From a virus, in IMG/VR virus record IMGVR_UViG_3300032173_000540, positions 1-54,048 of that record: DNA of 54,048 nt. One strand, written 5' to 3'. Both the position numbers and the translations under genes were made by a program. The notes under the pieces are model-generated. The model was given only the letters and a program-made list of their open reading frames with translations. It was not told the origin of the DNA and did no database searches. Shown here in pieces: positions 34,424 to 42,249 of the stretch. Within the stretch, counting starts at the first letter, position 1, and the number at the start of each line of letters is the position of its first letter.

Positions 34424-34581
34424 TCTTCTCCGTATATATCTTTCTTTTCTTTACATTTTTCAATAATTAAATTTTCTAAAAACTTATAAATCTTTATCCC
34501 ACGTTTATCACAGTACTTTTTCAGTATATCATGTGATTCAGGGGATATTTTTATGTTCTTGATTTCTTTCTTTGTTTTCAT
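34420..34581 (-). CDS. Small ribbon-helix-helix-like DNA-binding protein (53 residues)
   Basis: The frame from ATG at 34579-34581 to TAA at 34420-34422 encodes a basic 53-residue protein. A beta-strand-like segment (IKNIKISPESHDILKKYCDK) is followed by RGIKIYKFLENLIIEKC. This strand, helix, turn, helix arrangement is that of Arc/MetJ-type repressors. It is the only reverse gene inside the tail module and starts 35 bases from a minus-strand GTATTTAT copy, facing the sheath promoter. Its stop overlaps the tail-terminator stop on the other strand by 3 bases. A local regulator is a reasonable inference. Confidence 0.7.
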   Translation of the reverse strand: MKTKKEIKNIKISPESHDILKKYCDKRGIKIYKFLENLIIEKCKEKKDIYGED

Positions 34582-34616
34582 GGTGAGAAAAAAGGCAGAA
34601 TTAATTCCTACCGTTT

Positions 34617-34624
34617 ATAAATAC
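34617..34624 (-). promoter_or_regulatory. GTATTTAT motif before the small reverse gene
   Basis: Read on the minus strand as GTATTTATAAACGG, it lies 35 bases before the ATG at 34581 and is part of a divergent pair with 34660-34667. Confidence 0.45.
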
Positions 34625-34659
34625 TTACCTAAAAGTAAAGTTTTTTCATATAATAATGA

Positions 34660-34667
34660 ATATTTAT
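34660..34667 (+). promoter_or_regulatory. ATATTTAT motif before the tail sheath gene
   Basis: AATATTTATCTAT lies 34 bases before the sheath ATG at 34702 and faces away from the GTATTTAT copy at 34617-34624. Confidence 0.5.
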
Positions 34668-34701
34668 CTATAAAATAAATCTGTAACAGAATAATTTAAT
34701 A

Positions 34702-37700
34702 ATGGCAACAGCACAAGCAAATCAAAAAGTATTCGTATCACCAGGCGTATACACATCTGAAACCGACTTATCATTCGTAGCCCAAAGTGTGGGTGTAACG
34801 ACTTTAGGTCTTGTTGGAGAAACTTTAAAAGGTCCAGCATTCGAACCAGTATTCATAACTAACTATGATGAGTTCCAAGCTTATTTCGGGGGAACAGAAC
34901 CCGTTAAGTTTTATAATACTCAAATACCAAAGTATGAGGCGGCATATATTGCTAAATCATATTTACAACAATCTAACCAATTGTTTGTTACCAGAGTTTT
35001 AGGTTTATCGGGTTATGACGCAGGACCATCATGGACTCTTAACGTCACAGCCAATGTAGACCCAACAACTATCGGTAACCCATCTGTTGGTGTCGCATTT
35101 ACTGCTGGCTTTACAGGAAGCTCAACAGGTAATACAATTACATTTATTAGTGGAGCATTACCTCTTGAAGTTGATGCAAATTTAAATGTTGAGTATAGAT
35201 TACAAGACGGCACAACATCAACATTACAAGATGACTTTAATACTTATTTAGACGGTATTATGGATATACCATCAACATCCGCAACTACTGCGGTTATATA
35301 TGGTGCGATACCTGAAGCTGACTACCAAACTTTAGTTGGAACATATACAACAGATTATAGTCCATATGGTTGTGAAAATAATTTCACACAGAACGAATTA
35401 ACTGAAGGTGCTAACGATTCTTGGTATTATGCTAACTTTGAATTTGAAAACAATGACTCATTAACAGGTAATTATACAGGTTATTCATTCTATTACACTG
35501 TTTCTAATTTAGTTTCAGGAGCGTCTAGTACATTTACGGGAACTATTGTTGGTAATTCATACACATTTACTGGTACTGCGTATTCAGAATTTAACAACAT
35601 GGTTGTCGGAACTATTCGTTCAAGAGGAATTTCTCTTTTTGATAATAGTAGTGCTAGTGAAAACCACGGTCCTGTTTATCAAGTAAGTGGACTTACAGAT
35701 TTACAATTAATATGTACTGGTCAATATTCTGGTATTACAAAATCACCTTACGCTACTTTCTTATTATCAGGGGTAACAAGAGAATTAGATACATTCTCAT
35801 TTGAGACTTCATTATTAGCTTCATCGGCAAAATATATTACTAAAGTATTGGGTGTTGATAATTTTGGTAAATCAAGATTTGAAGTACCAATTTATGTTGA
35901 GGAAGCATATCAAGCGTCTTTAAATTATGCATATAACCAAGGTTATATTCGTGGGTTAGCGTGTGATTTAATTGCATTACCTGATGCTAGAAGTGAAAAT
36001 AGTTCATCAATAGCATATAATTTAGAGCAGTATCAATCACCTGAAACACCTTATTTAGTTTCAGAATTAAGAGGTAACAAGGTTTACAAATTATTTAAAT
36101 TTATCTCAATCTCTGATGGTGATTCGGCAAATACTGAAATTAAAGTGTCTATAGCTAACTTATCATATAATAATATGTCATTTGATGTATTAGTTAGAAA
36201 TTTCTTTGATACTGATGCAAACCCTATTGTAATTGAAAAATTCACAAATTGTAATATGGACCCAGCAACAAATAACTTTGTGGCTAAAAAAATAGGTTCA
36301 TCTAACGGTGAGTTTGCGTTAATTTCAAAATACATTATGGTTGAACTGGCTGATGAGGCACCAATAGATGCGTTACCTTGTGGTTTCTATGGTTATACTC
36401 AAAGAGAATATGAAGATTACGCTCTTTACCCATCACCATATCCTAAATTTAAAACAAAATATTATTTTCCAGGTGAGGTTGTTTCTAACCCACCATTTGG
36501 TTCTGCTGCAGGAGGAGCTCCAGTTCAGTCTGCAGGAGATATTGTTAGAAGAAATTATCTAGGTTTTTCAAGTCAATTTGGTATTGATGAATCTTTCTTA
36601 ACATATAAAGGTAAACAAAATCCTTCAAATTGGATTTCAAATCCTTTGGCGGTTGGTCAACCTTGGAATGTGGTAAGTAAAGGTTTCCACATGGACTCAG
36701 GAGCAACTGTTGTTACACTTGGTAATCTTGTAGCTGATAGTGGTCAAACTGCATTTGAATGTGGTGTCGCTGAATTTAGAGAAGACCCAGGAACACAAGA
36801 TAACCCATACTACTTTATTTACTCAAGAAAATACACAATATGTTTCGCGGGTGGATTTGACGGATGGGACATTTACAGAGAGTGGAGAACTAACCAAGAT
36901 AGATTCCAATTAGGTTCTTCAGGTTATTTAGCAGGAGCGTCAGCTTCTTCAAGATATCCAACTGCAACAGGTGACGGTTTATTCAAAAGAATTGTAGTTC
37001 AAAATAACACACAAGACTTTGCAAACACTGACTACTATGCGTACTTACTTGGTATCTTAACATTTGCTAACCCTGAATCTACAAACATTAACGTTTTTGC
37101 AACAACAGCGATTGATTATGTTAATAACTCAAACTTAGTAGAAGAAGCAATTGACATGATTCAATACTCAAGAGCTGACTCGGTTTATATTGCAACAACT
37201 CCTGACTACCAAATGTTTACTCCTGACTCAACTAACTCTTTAGATATCATCTACTCACAAGAAGCGGTTGATAACTTAGATAACACAGGAATTGATTCTA
37301 ACTATACTGCAACTTATTATCCTTGGATTTTAACAAGAGATACAGTAAACAATACTCAAATTTACTTACCACCAACAGGTGAGGTTTGTAGAAACTTAGC
37401 GTTGACAGATAACATTTCATTCCCTTGGTTCGCATCAGCGGGTTACACAAGAGGTCTTGTAAACTCAATCAAAGCTAGACAAAAACTTACACAAACAGAC
37501 AGAGATACATTGTATCAAGGTAGAATTAACCCTATCGCAACTTTCTCTGATGTTGGAACTGTAATTTGGGGTAACAAAACATTACAAGTTGCTGACACAG
37601 CACTTAACAGATTGAACGTAAGAAGATTATTACTTCAAGCTCGTAAGTTAATTTCAGCGGTAGCGGTAAGATTATTGTTTGAACAAAACGACCAAGTTGT

Positions 37701-37917
37701 TAGACAACAATTCTTGGATAGTGTTAATCCTATCTTAGATTCAATCAGAAGAGATAGAGGTTTATACGATTTCCGTGTAACCGTATCTTCAACACCTGAA
37801 GATTTAGATGCTAACAGACTTGTAGGTAAAATCTACTTAAAACCAACGAAGGCTTTAGAATTCATTGACATTGAGTTCTTTATTACTCCAACAGGAGCTT
37901 CGTTTGAAAATATCTAA
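34702..37917 (+). CDS. Contractile tail sheath protein (T4 gp18-like)
   Basis: The C-terminal ~350 residues are characteristic of phage sheath proteins: YTRGLVNSIKARQKLTQTDR, then NVRRLLLQARKLISAVAVRLLFEQND, and YDFRVTVSSTPEDLDANRLV with a closing KALEFIDIEFFITPTG. The N-terminus (KVFVSPGVYTSETDLSFV) is the usual sheath opening. At 1071 residues it is ~400 longer than T4 gp18 (659). The excess includes Ser/Thr-rich beta segments at about 110-330, probably surface-exposed. It assembles around the tube and contracts on infection. It has its own candidate promoter and ends before a strong hairpin. Confidence 0.95.
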   Translation: MATAQANQKVFVSPGVYTSETDLSFVAQSVGVTTLGLVGETLKGPAFEPVFITNYDEFQAYFGGTEPVKFYNTQIPKYEAAYIAKSYLQQSNQLFVTRVLGLSGYDAGPSWTLNVTANVDPTTIGNPSVGVAFTAGFTGSSTGNTITFISGALPLEVDANLNVEYRLQDGTTSTLQDDFNTYLDGIMDIPSTSATTAVIYGAIPEADYQTLVGTYTTDYSPYGCENNFTQNELTEGANDSWYYANFEFENNDSLTGNYTGYSFYYTVSNLVSGASSTFTGTIVGNSYTFTGTAYSEFNNMVVGTIRSRGISLFDNSSASENHGPVYQVSGLTDLQLICTGQYSGITKSPYATFLLSGVTRELDTFSFETSLLASSAKYITKVLGVDNFGKSRFEVPIYVEEAYQASLNYAYNQGYIRGLACDLIALPDARSENSSSIAYNLEQYQSPETPYLVSELRGNKVYKLFKFISISDGDSANTEIKVSIANLSYNNMSFDVLVRNFFDTDANPIVIEKFTNCNMDPATNNFVAKKIGSSNGEFALISKYIMVELADEAPIDALPCGFYGYTQREYEDYALYPSPYPKFKTKYYFPGEVVSNPPFGSAAGGAPVQSAGDIVRRNYLGFSSQFGIDESFLTYKGKQNPSNWISNPLAVGQPWNVVSKGFHMDSGATVVTLGNLVADSGQTAFECGVAEFREDPGTQDNPYYFIYSRKYTICFAGGFDGWDIYREWRTNQDRFQLGSSGYLAGASASSRYPTATGDGLFKRIVVQNNTQDFANTDYYAYLLGILTFANPESTNINVFATTAIDYVNNSNLVEEAIDMIQYSRADSVYIATTPDYQMFTPDSTNSLDIIYSQEAVDNLDNTGIDSNYTATYYPWILTRDTVNNTQIYLPPTGEVCRNLALTDNISFPWFASAGYTRGLVNSIKARQKLTQTDRDTLYQGRINPIATFSDVGTVIWGNKTLQVADTALNRLNVRRLLLQARKLISAVAVRLLFEQNDQVVRQQFLDSVNPILDSIRRDRGLYDFRVTVSSTPEDLDANRLVGKIYLKPTKALEFIDIEFFITPTGASFENI

Positions 37918-37928
37918 TAAAAATTTAT

Positions 37929-37949
37929 GGGGGTACATACAGTACCCCC
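37929..37949 (+). terminator. Strong GC hairpin after the sheath gene
   Basis: GGGGGTAC (37929-37936) and GTACCCCC (37942-37949) form a perfect 8-base-pair stem with a 5-base loop, beginning 12 bases after the sheath stop. No long T-tract follows, so it may be a weak terminator or an mRNA-stabilising end. Its run of G and C stands out in this AT-rich genome. Confidence 0.6.
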
Positions 37950-37962
37950 TAATTGCCAAAGT

Positions 37963-38790
37963 ATGAAAAGACAAATTAAAGAGGGATTTAAAGGAGAGGG
38001 TACTCCAGACATGAAATATTATGCGTTTGATTGGGATGACAACATTGTTCATATGCCAACAAAAATAATGTTAAAGACTGAAGACGGAGATGAAATTGGT
38101 ATGAGTACTGATGACTTTGCGGAATACAGACATGATTTGGGTAAAAAATCTTTTAAATATAAAGGTGAAACTATTGTTGGTTTAGCAGACGACGCTTTTA
38201 GAAACTTTAGAACTGATGGAGACAAAGATTTTTTAATTGACACAATGAGAGCTAAAGAAGGTCCAGCATTTGGAGACTTTAGAGAAGCGATTAATAACGG
38301 TTCAATATTTTCAATTGTTACTGCAAGAGGTCACAAACCTGAAACATTAAAACAAGCCGTTTACAATTACATTGTTAGTGGATATAATGGTATAGATAAA
38401 GACCAACTAATTAAAAACCTTAAAAAATATAGGACGTTTGTCGGTGAAGAAGATATGAGTGATGACGATTTAATTAAATCATATTTAGAACTCAACAAAT
38501 ACCATCCAGTTACGTTTGGAGAGGGAAGTGCCGCCAATCCTGAAGAATTAAAAGTTAAAGCTATGGATGAATTTGTTTCCTATATAAAAGGAATTGCTGG
38601 TATACTTAATAAAAAAGCATATATAAAAAATGATATATCTAATAACTTTATACCAGAGCAACCTAGTATTGGATTTTCAGATGATGATATTAAGAATGTA
38701 GAAGTAATGAATAAACATTTTAAAAATAAACCAGATAATATAGTTAAGACTTATTCTACTGCTGGAGGTATTAAAAAGGAATATAAATAA
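37963..38790 (+). CDS. HAD-like protein with D-W-D-D motif
   Basis: The protein (275 residues from this start) has MKYYAFDWDDNIVHMPTK, a HAD-like nucleophile motif D-x-D-D, and FSIVTARGHKPETLKQAV as motif II. The remaining ~150 residues are helical and charged. HAD proteins of this kind occur between structural genes in several large phages, with unknown role. An ATG at 37927 is in frame but lies in the hairpin that ends the sheath transcript. The ATG at 37963 is preferred, and 38011, which follows an AGGAGAGG run, cannot be excluded. Confidence 0.75.
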   Translation: MKRQIKEGFKGEGTPDMKYYAFDWDDNIVHMPTKIMLKTEDGDEIGMSTDDFAEYRHDLGKKSFKYKGETIVGLADDAFRNFRTDGDKDFLIDTMRAKEGPAFGDFREAINNGSIFSIVTARGHKPETLKQAVYNYIVSGYNGIDKDQLIKNLKKYRTFVGEEDMSDDDLIKSYLELNKYHPVTFGEGSAANPEELKVKAMDEFVSYIKGIAGILNKKAYIKNDISNNFIPEQPSIGFSDDDIKNVEVMNKHFKNKPDNIVKTYSTAGGIKKEYK

Positions 38791-38841
38791 AGAATAATCT
38801 CATCAAATTAAAAGTAAAGAGAAAAATTTTTTAACAAGACT

Positions 38842-38849
38842 ATATTTAT
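38842..38849 (+). promoter_or_regulatory. ATATTTAT motif before the tail tube gene
   Basis: CTATATTTATATG lies 40 bases before the ATG at 38890 in a 99-base AT-rich gap. A separate promoter for the highly expressed tube protein would be expected. Confidence 0.45.
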
Positions 38850-38889
38850 ATGTATAAACAACAAAGAAACTAAAAAAAATTAAAATAAC

Positions 38890-39378
38890 ATGGCTGATTT
38901 ATTAATGAAAATGCCGATACCTTACGAACCAAAACGTCAAAATCGTTTTATCCTAAGGTTTCCATCAAGTTTGGGTATAAACGAATGGTTTGTAGAATCA
39001 ACGGCTAGACCACACATCACAATTGCTGCAACGGAAATACCGTTTTTAAACACATCTACTTACGTTGCAGGTAGATTCAACTGGCAAACAATTCCAGTTA
39101 AATTCCGTGACCCTATTGGACCTTCAGCGGCTCAAGCTCTTATGGAGTGGGTTCGTTTACATGCTGAATCAGTAACAGGTCGTATGGGTTATGCTGCGGG
39201 TTACAAAAAAGACATTGACCTTGAAATGTTGGACCCAACAGGAGTTGTTGTTGAGAAATGGATTCTTTATGGAACATTCTTAACAGACGTTAACTTTGAT
39301 TCGTTGGCGTACAATACTGATGGATTAGCAACAATATCTGCGACATTGAGAATGGATAGATGTGTGTTAGTTTACTAA
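38890..39378 (+). CDS. Tail tube protein (T4 gp19-like)
   Basis: At 162 residues it matches T4 gp19 (163) in length. It opens PYEPKRQNRFILRFPSSLGI, a typical tube-protein start. It goes on with VPVKF-like strands (NWQTIPVKFRDPIG), AALMEWVRLHAESVTGRMGY, YKKDIDLEMLDPTGVVVEKW and a final ISATLRMDRC. It polymerises as hexamer rings to form the inner tail tube inside the sheath. The gene has its own candidate promoter and a terminator, as suits a product needed in many copies. Confidence 0.93.
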   Translation: MADLLMKMPIPYEPKRQNRFILRFPSSLGINEWFVESTARPHITIAATEIPFLNTSTYVAGRFNWQTIPVKFRDPIGPSAAQALMEWVRLHAESVTGRMGYAAGYKKDIDLEMLDPTGVVVEKWILYGTFLTDVNFDSLAYNTDGLATISATLRMDRCVLVY

Positions 39379-39410
39379 TACTATTTAAAAATTTTTAAAT
39401 CTAATTATAT

Positions 39411-39448
39411 TTAACCGTAAGGCAATAAACTTTACGGTTAATTTTTTT
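39411..39448 (+). terminator. Rho-independent terminator after the tail tube gene
   Basis: TTAACCGTAA (39411-39420) pairs with TTACGGTTAA (39432-39441) over an 11-base loop and runs into seven T residues. It ends just before the ATG at 39451, so the next gene must be read from readthrough or from a start site within or close to the hairpin. Confidence 0.88.
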
Positions 39449-39450
39449 AT

Positions 39451-40194
39451 ATGGATACACAATCAAACGACTACGGTCAACAAAATTTTACACTACCACA
39501 CGATGTGGTACCATTACCTTCACAAGGTATTTTCTACAAAAATAAAAAGAAATCACTCAAAGTCGGATATCTTACAGCCTCTGATGAAAATATTTTAATG
39601 GGTGGTGGAAATGATTTAACACTTAATTTATTAAGGGGAAAAATTTATGAACCAGATATTAGGGTTGAAGACCTTATTGAAGGAGATGTTGAAGCAATTT
39701 TAATCTTTTTAAGAAATACTGCGTTTGGACCTGAAATAAGTTTAAATCTTACAGACCCAAAAGATAATAAATCATTTAGAACGTCGGTAACGTTAGACCA
39801 ATTAGCCATTATTAATGGTCAACAACCAAATGAAGATGGTACATTTACTACAATGTTACCAAAATCACAATCAACTATTAAAATTAAACCATTAAGTTAT
39901 GGTGAAATTTTAGAAATTGGTAAAATGGCGGAAACATATCCTCAAGGTAGAGTAGTTCCAAGAATTACATGGAGAATGCAAAAAGAGATTATTGAAATTG
40001 ATGGCTCAACCGATAAAGCGGTAATTGCTAAATTTATTGAATCAATGCCAATCGCAGATTCAAAACACATTAGAAAGTTCATGAATGAAAATGAACCAAG
40101 ACTTGATATGAATAAAACGTTAATAGCCCCGTCAGGAGAACGTCTAACAGTGAATGTTGGGTTTGGGGCGGACTTTTTTCGTCCTTTCTTCTGA
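39451..40194 (+). CDS. gp26-like baseplate hub / tail assembly chaperone protein
   Basis: The 247-residue protein has LPHDVVPLPSQGIFY, a Pro-rich opening, and LKVGYLTASDENILMGG, the conserved start of the T4 gp26-type baseplate family. IKIKPLSYGEILEIGKMAETYP and the final SGERLTVNVGFGADFFRPFF also fit. It lies directly before the tape-measure candidate, the position of tail assembly chaperones in other tailed phages. Its last codons overlap a second reading frame at 40154-40333, reachable at the run of six T (40174-40179) by a +1 or -2 shift. Family call is good; chaperone role is inferred from place. Confidence 0.8.
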   Translation: MDTQSNDYGQQNFTLPHDVVPLPSQGIFYKNKKKSLKVGYLTASDENILMGGGNDLTLNLLRGKIYEPDIRVEDLIEGDVEAILIFLRNTAFGPEISLNLTDPKDNKSFRTSVTLDQLAIINGQQPNEDGTFTTMLPKSQSTIKIKPLSYGEILEIGKMAETYPQGRVVPRITWRMQKEIIEIDGSTDKAVIAKFIESMPIADSKHIRKFMNENEPRLDMNKTLIAPSGERLTVNVGFGADFFRPFF

Positions 40195-40333
40195 TTATAG
40201 AAAAGGACAGATAGACGAGTTTTACTATCTTAACACTTTAATGAAAATAACGTATCAAGATTTTGAAAGGATGCCTGTTTTTGTTAGAAAATATTTATTA
40301 GATAAATGGATTGAAGATAATCAGAAGGACTAA
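40154..40333 (+). CDS. Overlapping second-frame segment: recoded C-terminus of the gp26-like protein or separate 59-residue gene
   Basis: In the +1 frame relative to the gp26-like gene, an ATG at 40154 and an open frame to TAA at 40331-40333 encode about 59 residues. They include SSDYRKGQIDEFYYLNTLM, then KITYQDFERMPVFVRKYLL and DKWIEDNQKD. This has normal amino-acid composition and helical pattern, unlike a chance frame. It can be read as an independent T4 gp51-like gene overlapping the end of gene 26. It can also be a frameshift extension from the six-T run, giving a long form of the chaperone. The downstream hairpin covers its stop. Which mechanism applies cannot be settled from sequence. 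Confidence 0.6.
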   Translation: MLGLGRTFFVLSSDYRKGQIDEFYYLNTLMKITYQDFERMPVFVRKYLLDKWIEDNQKD

Positions 40334-40350
40334 AAATTTTAGTCCTTCTT
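40323..40350 (+). terminator. Perfect 13-base-pair hairpin between chaperone and tape measure genes
   Basis: AGAAGGACTAAAA (40323-40335) is exactly complementary to TTTTAGTCCTTCT (40337-40349) with a single-base centre. It contains the TAA that stops the overlapping frame. The following sequence is only moderately T-rich, so termination may be partial. Confidence 0.75.
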
Positions 40351-40358
40351 CTATTTAT
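40351..40358 (+). promoter_or_regulatory. CTATTTAT motif before the tape measure gene
   Basis: TCTATTTATATAA starts directly after the hairpin and ends 19 bases before the ATG at 40378. A promoter element immediately behind a terminator hairpin is a compact unit boundary. Confidence 0.45.
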
Positions 40359-40377
40359 ATAAAAACCTAAAAAACTT

Positions 40378-42201
40378 ATGGCAAAAGACGATAACCAAGA
40401 AGGTAGTTTTAAAGAAATCAAGAAAGAACTTGATAGTTATGCTAGTCCTTTAGAAAAAATCACAATTTCTTTGGACGAAATGTTTAAACATGCGGACAAA
40501 ATTAATAGGGCGTTTGTTGCTGGCAGAGTTAGAATCCAAGAAATGGATTTGGCGGTTGCAAATTCGGCATCAGGTATAATAAGATTAGGGGGAAGTCTTG
40601 AAGATGTATCTACAACTATTACCCAAATAGCCGCTGGCTCAAGAAGAAATGTTATTGCTACCGAAGAGCAGGTTAGTAAATTATACGCATCATCTAAAAT
40701 CTTAAACACAGATGCAAATCTTTTAGTTGATACATTTGCTAAAGTTGGATATGAAACTTCTCAGATAGGACCTAATATAGAAGAATCTATTGGATATATT
40801 CAAAGTATTGGGTTAAATGCAACAACAGTAATGAAAGACGTTACCGCCAATATGGAACAAATGAATCGTTTCCAATTTGAAGGTGGTGTTGCTGGTTTAG
40901 CTAAAATGGCCGCACAAGCCTCAATGTTAAGGTTTGATATGAAACAAACTTTTGATTTGGCTAATAGAGTTTTAGACCCTGAAGGAGCTATTGATACTGC
41001 GGCGGCGTTTCAAAGATTAGGAGTGTCTGTCGGTAATTTAGCAGACCCATTTGCTTTAATGAATCAATCTATTAACGACCCATCTGGGTTACAAAATAGT
41101 TTAGCTGAAGTATCAAAACAATTCACATATTTTGATGAAGAGACAAAATCATTTAAAATAAATCCTCAAGGTGTTTTAACATTGAGAGAAATGGAAAAAC
41201 AAACAGGTGTTAGTGCTGCGGAAATGAGTAAAATGGGATTAGCCGCTGCGGAATTGGACAAAAGATTGTCTGAAGTTAGTTTGGCGGGTTTAAAGTTTGA
41301 AAATGAGGAAGACAAACAATATTTGGCTAACATATCCAAAATGGGTAAAGGTGGAAAATATGAGGTTGAATTAAAAGACGGAACCAAAAAAGAATTACAA
41401 AATCTTAATCAAGAAGAGTTTAATGAGTTAATTGAACAACAAAAGAATGCTCCAAAAACTGTTGAAGATATACAAAAAAGTCAATTAGGTGTTCAAAAAG
41501 ACATATTGTCAAATATGCAATCTGCAGCCGCAAAGGTGACTTTTGGGGTTGCATCTTCAAAGTATGTTGAAGGTAACACTAGAGGGGCGGAAAGAATTGC
41601 AAGAGCGGTTAGTTCTTCTGTTGAAGGCGAAGTACCTGAAAGTAGAGTTATTTCCGAAAAAGTAACAGGAGCTATTGATAAAATGCGTGATTTATTTACT
41701 GGTAAAGACCAAGGTAAAATTGATAACGCAACATTTACTAAAAACTTAGAATCAATTCAATCTGACCTTAAAGCTCAAGCAACAAGTTTAGGTCCAAAAG
41801 GTATGGATGCTTTAAGAGACATATTAGTTAAAAGTAATGAAAAAATTAAAGGTGATAGTGGTATTGAAAAAGAGTTTAGAAAATATACTTCAGATATTTT
41901 AACAGGTATTGGTGGGAATACAACAACAAAAGTTGCGGGAATTACAGGAACACAAAAATCAGAACCATTATCAAGAAGTGCGGTTTTTGGTAAAGGAAGT
42001 TCAGCGATTGCCCAAGAAAATAAAACAAAGACAACAAATGTTAATTCACAAGTAGATTTTGGTGGCACAATTACAATTAAAGTAGATGCTCCTCCAGGTG
42101 TTAGTGAACAACAATTTAAAACATTTTTTGAATCAGATGAATTCAAAAGAAAAATTTACGAATACTATAATCAGAAAGCAAAAGAGTTAGAAAGAAGATA
42201 A
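40378..42201 (+). CDS. Probable tape measure protein (gp29-like)
   Basis: The 607-residue protein is near T4 gp29 in length (590). It is Ala/Gln/Ser-rich and mostly helical: ITQIAAGSRRNVIATEEQVS, VAGLAKMAAQASMLRFDMK, MGLAAAELDKRL. Long amphipathic helices like these, with no Cys, match tape measure proteins. It follows the gp26-like chaperone and precedes large baseplate genes, the usual place of a tape measure. A C-terminal Gly/Val-rich beta segment (VDFGGTITIKVDAPPGVS) precedes a final helix. If tape length scales with tail length, the tail should be about T4-sized. Confidence 0.75.
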   Translation: MAKDDNQEGSFKEIKKELDSYASPLEKITISLDEMFKHADKINRAFVAGRVRIQEMDLAVANSASGIIRLGGSLEDVSTTITQIAAGSRRNVIATEEQVSKLYASSKILNTDANLLVDTFAKVGYETSQIGPNIEESIGYIQSIGLNATTVMKDVTANMEQMNRFQFEGGVAGLAKMAAQASMLRFDMKQTFDLANRVLDPEGAIDTAAAFQRLGVSVGNLADPFALMNQSINDPSGLQNSLAEVSKQFTYFDEETKSFKINPQGVLTLREMEKQTGVSAAEMSKMGLAAAELDKRLSEVSLAGLKFENEEDKQYLANISKMGKGGKYEVELKDGTKKELQNLNQEEFNELIEQQKNAPKTVEDIQKSQLGVQKDILSNMQSAAAKVTFGVASSKYVEGNTRGAERIARAVSSSVEGEVPESRVISEKVTGAIDKMRDLFTGKDQGKIDNATFTKNLESIQSDLKAQATSLGPKGMDALRDILVKSNEKIKGDSGIEKEFRKYTSDILTGIGGNTTTKVAGITGTQKSEPLSRSAVFGKGSSAIAQENKTKTTNVNSQVDFGGTITIKVDAPPGVSEQQFKTFFESDEFKRKIYEYYNQKAKELERR

Positions 42202-42227
42202 ATGTCTAACAAAAAAACATCATCAAC

Positions 42228-42235
42228 CTATTTAT
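42228..42235 (+). promoter_or_regulatory. CTATTTAT motif before the giant baseplate gene
   Basis: CCTATTTATTAAT ends 14 bases before the ATG at 42250, in a 48-base gap. Confidence 0.45.
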
Positions 42236-42249
42236 TAATAAAAGTATAA

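Noticed and set aside
37927-38790. ATG at 37927 as start of the HAD-like gene
   Set aside because: It lies on the 5' edge of the strong hairpin after the sheath gene and adds 12 low-quality residues; ATG at 37963 is preferred.
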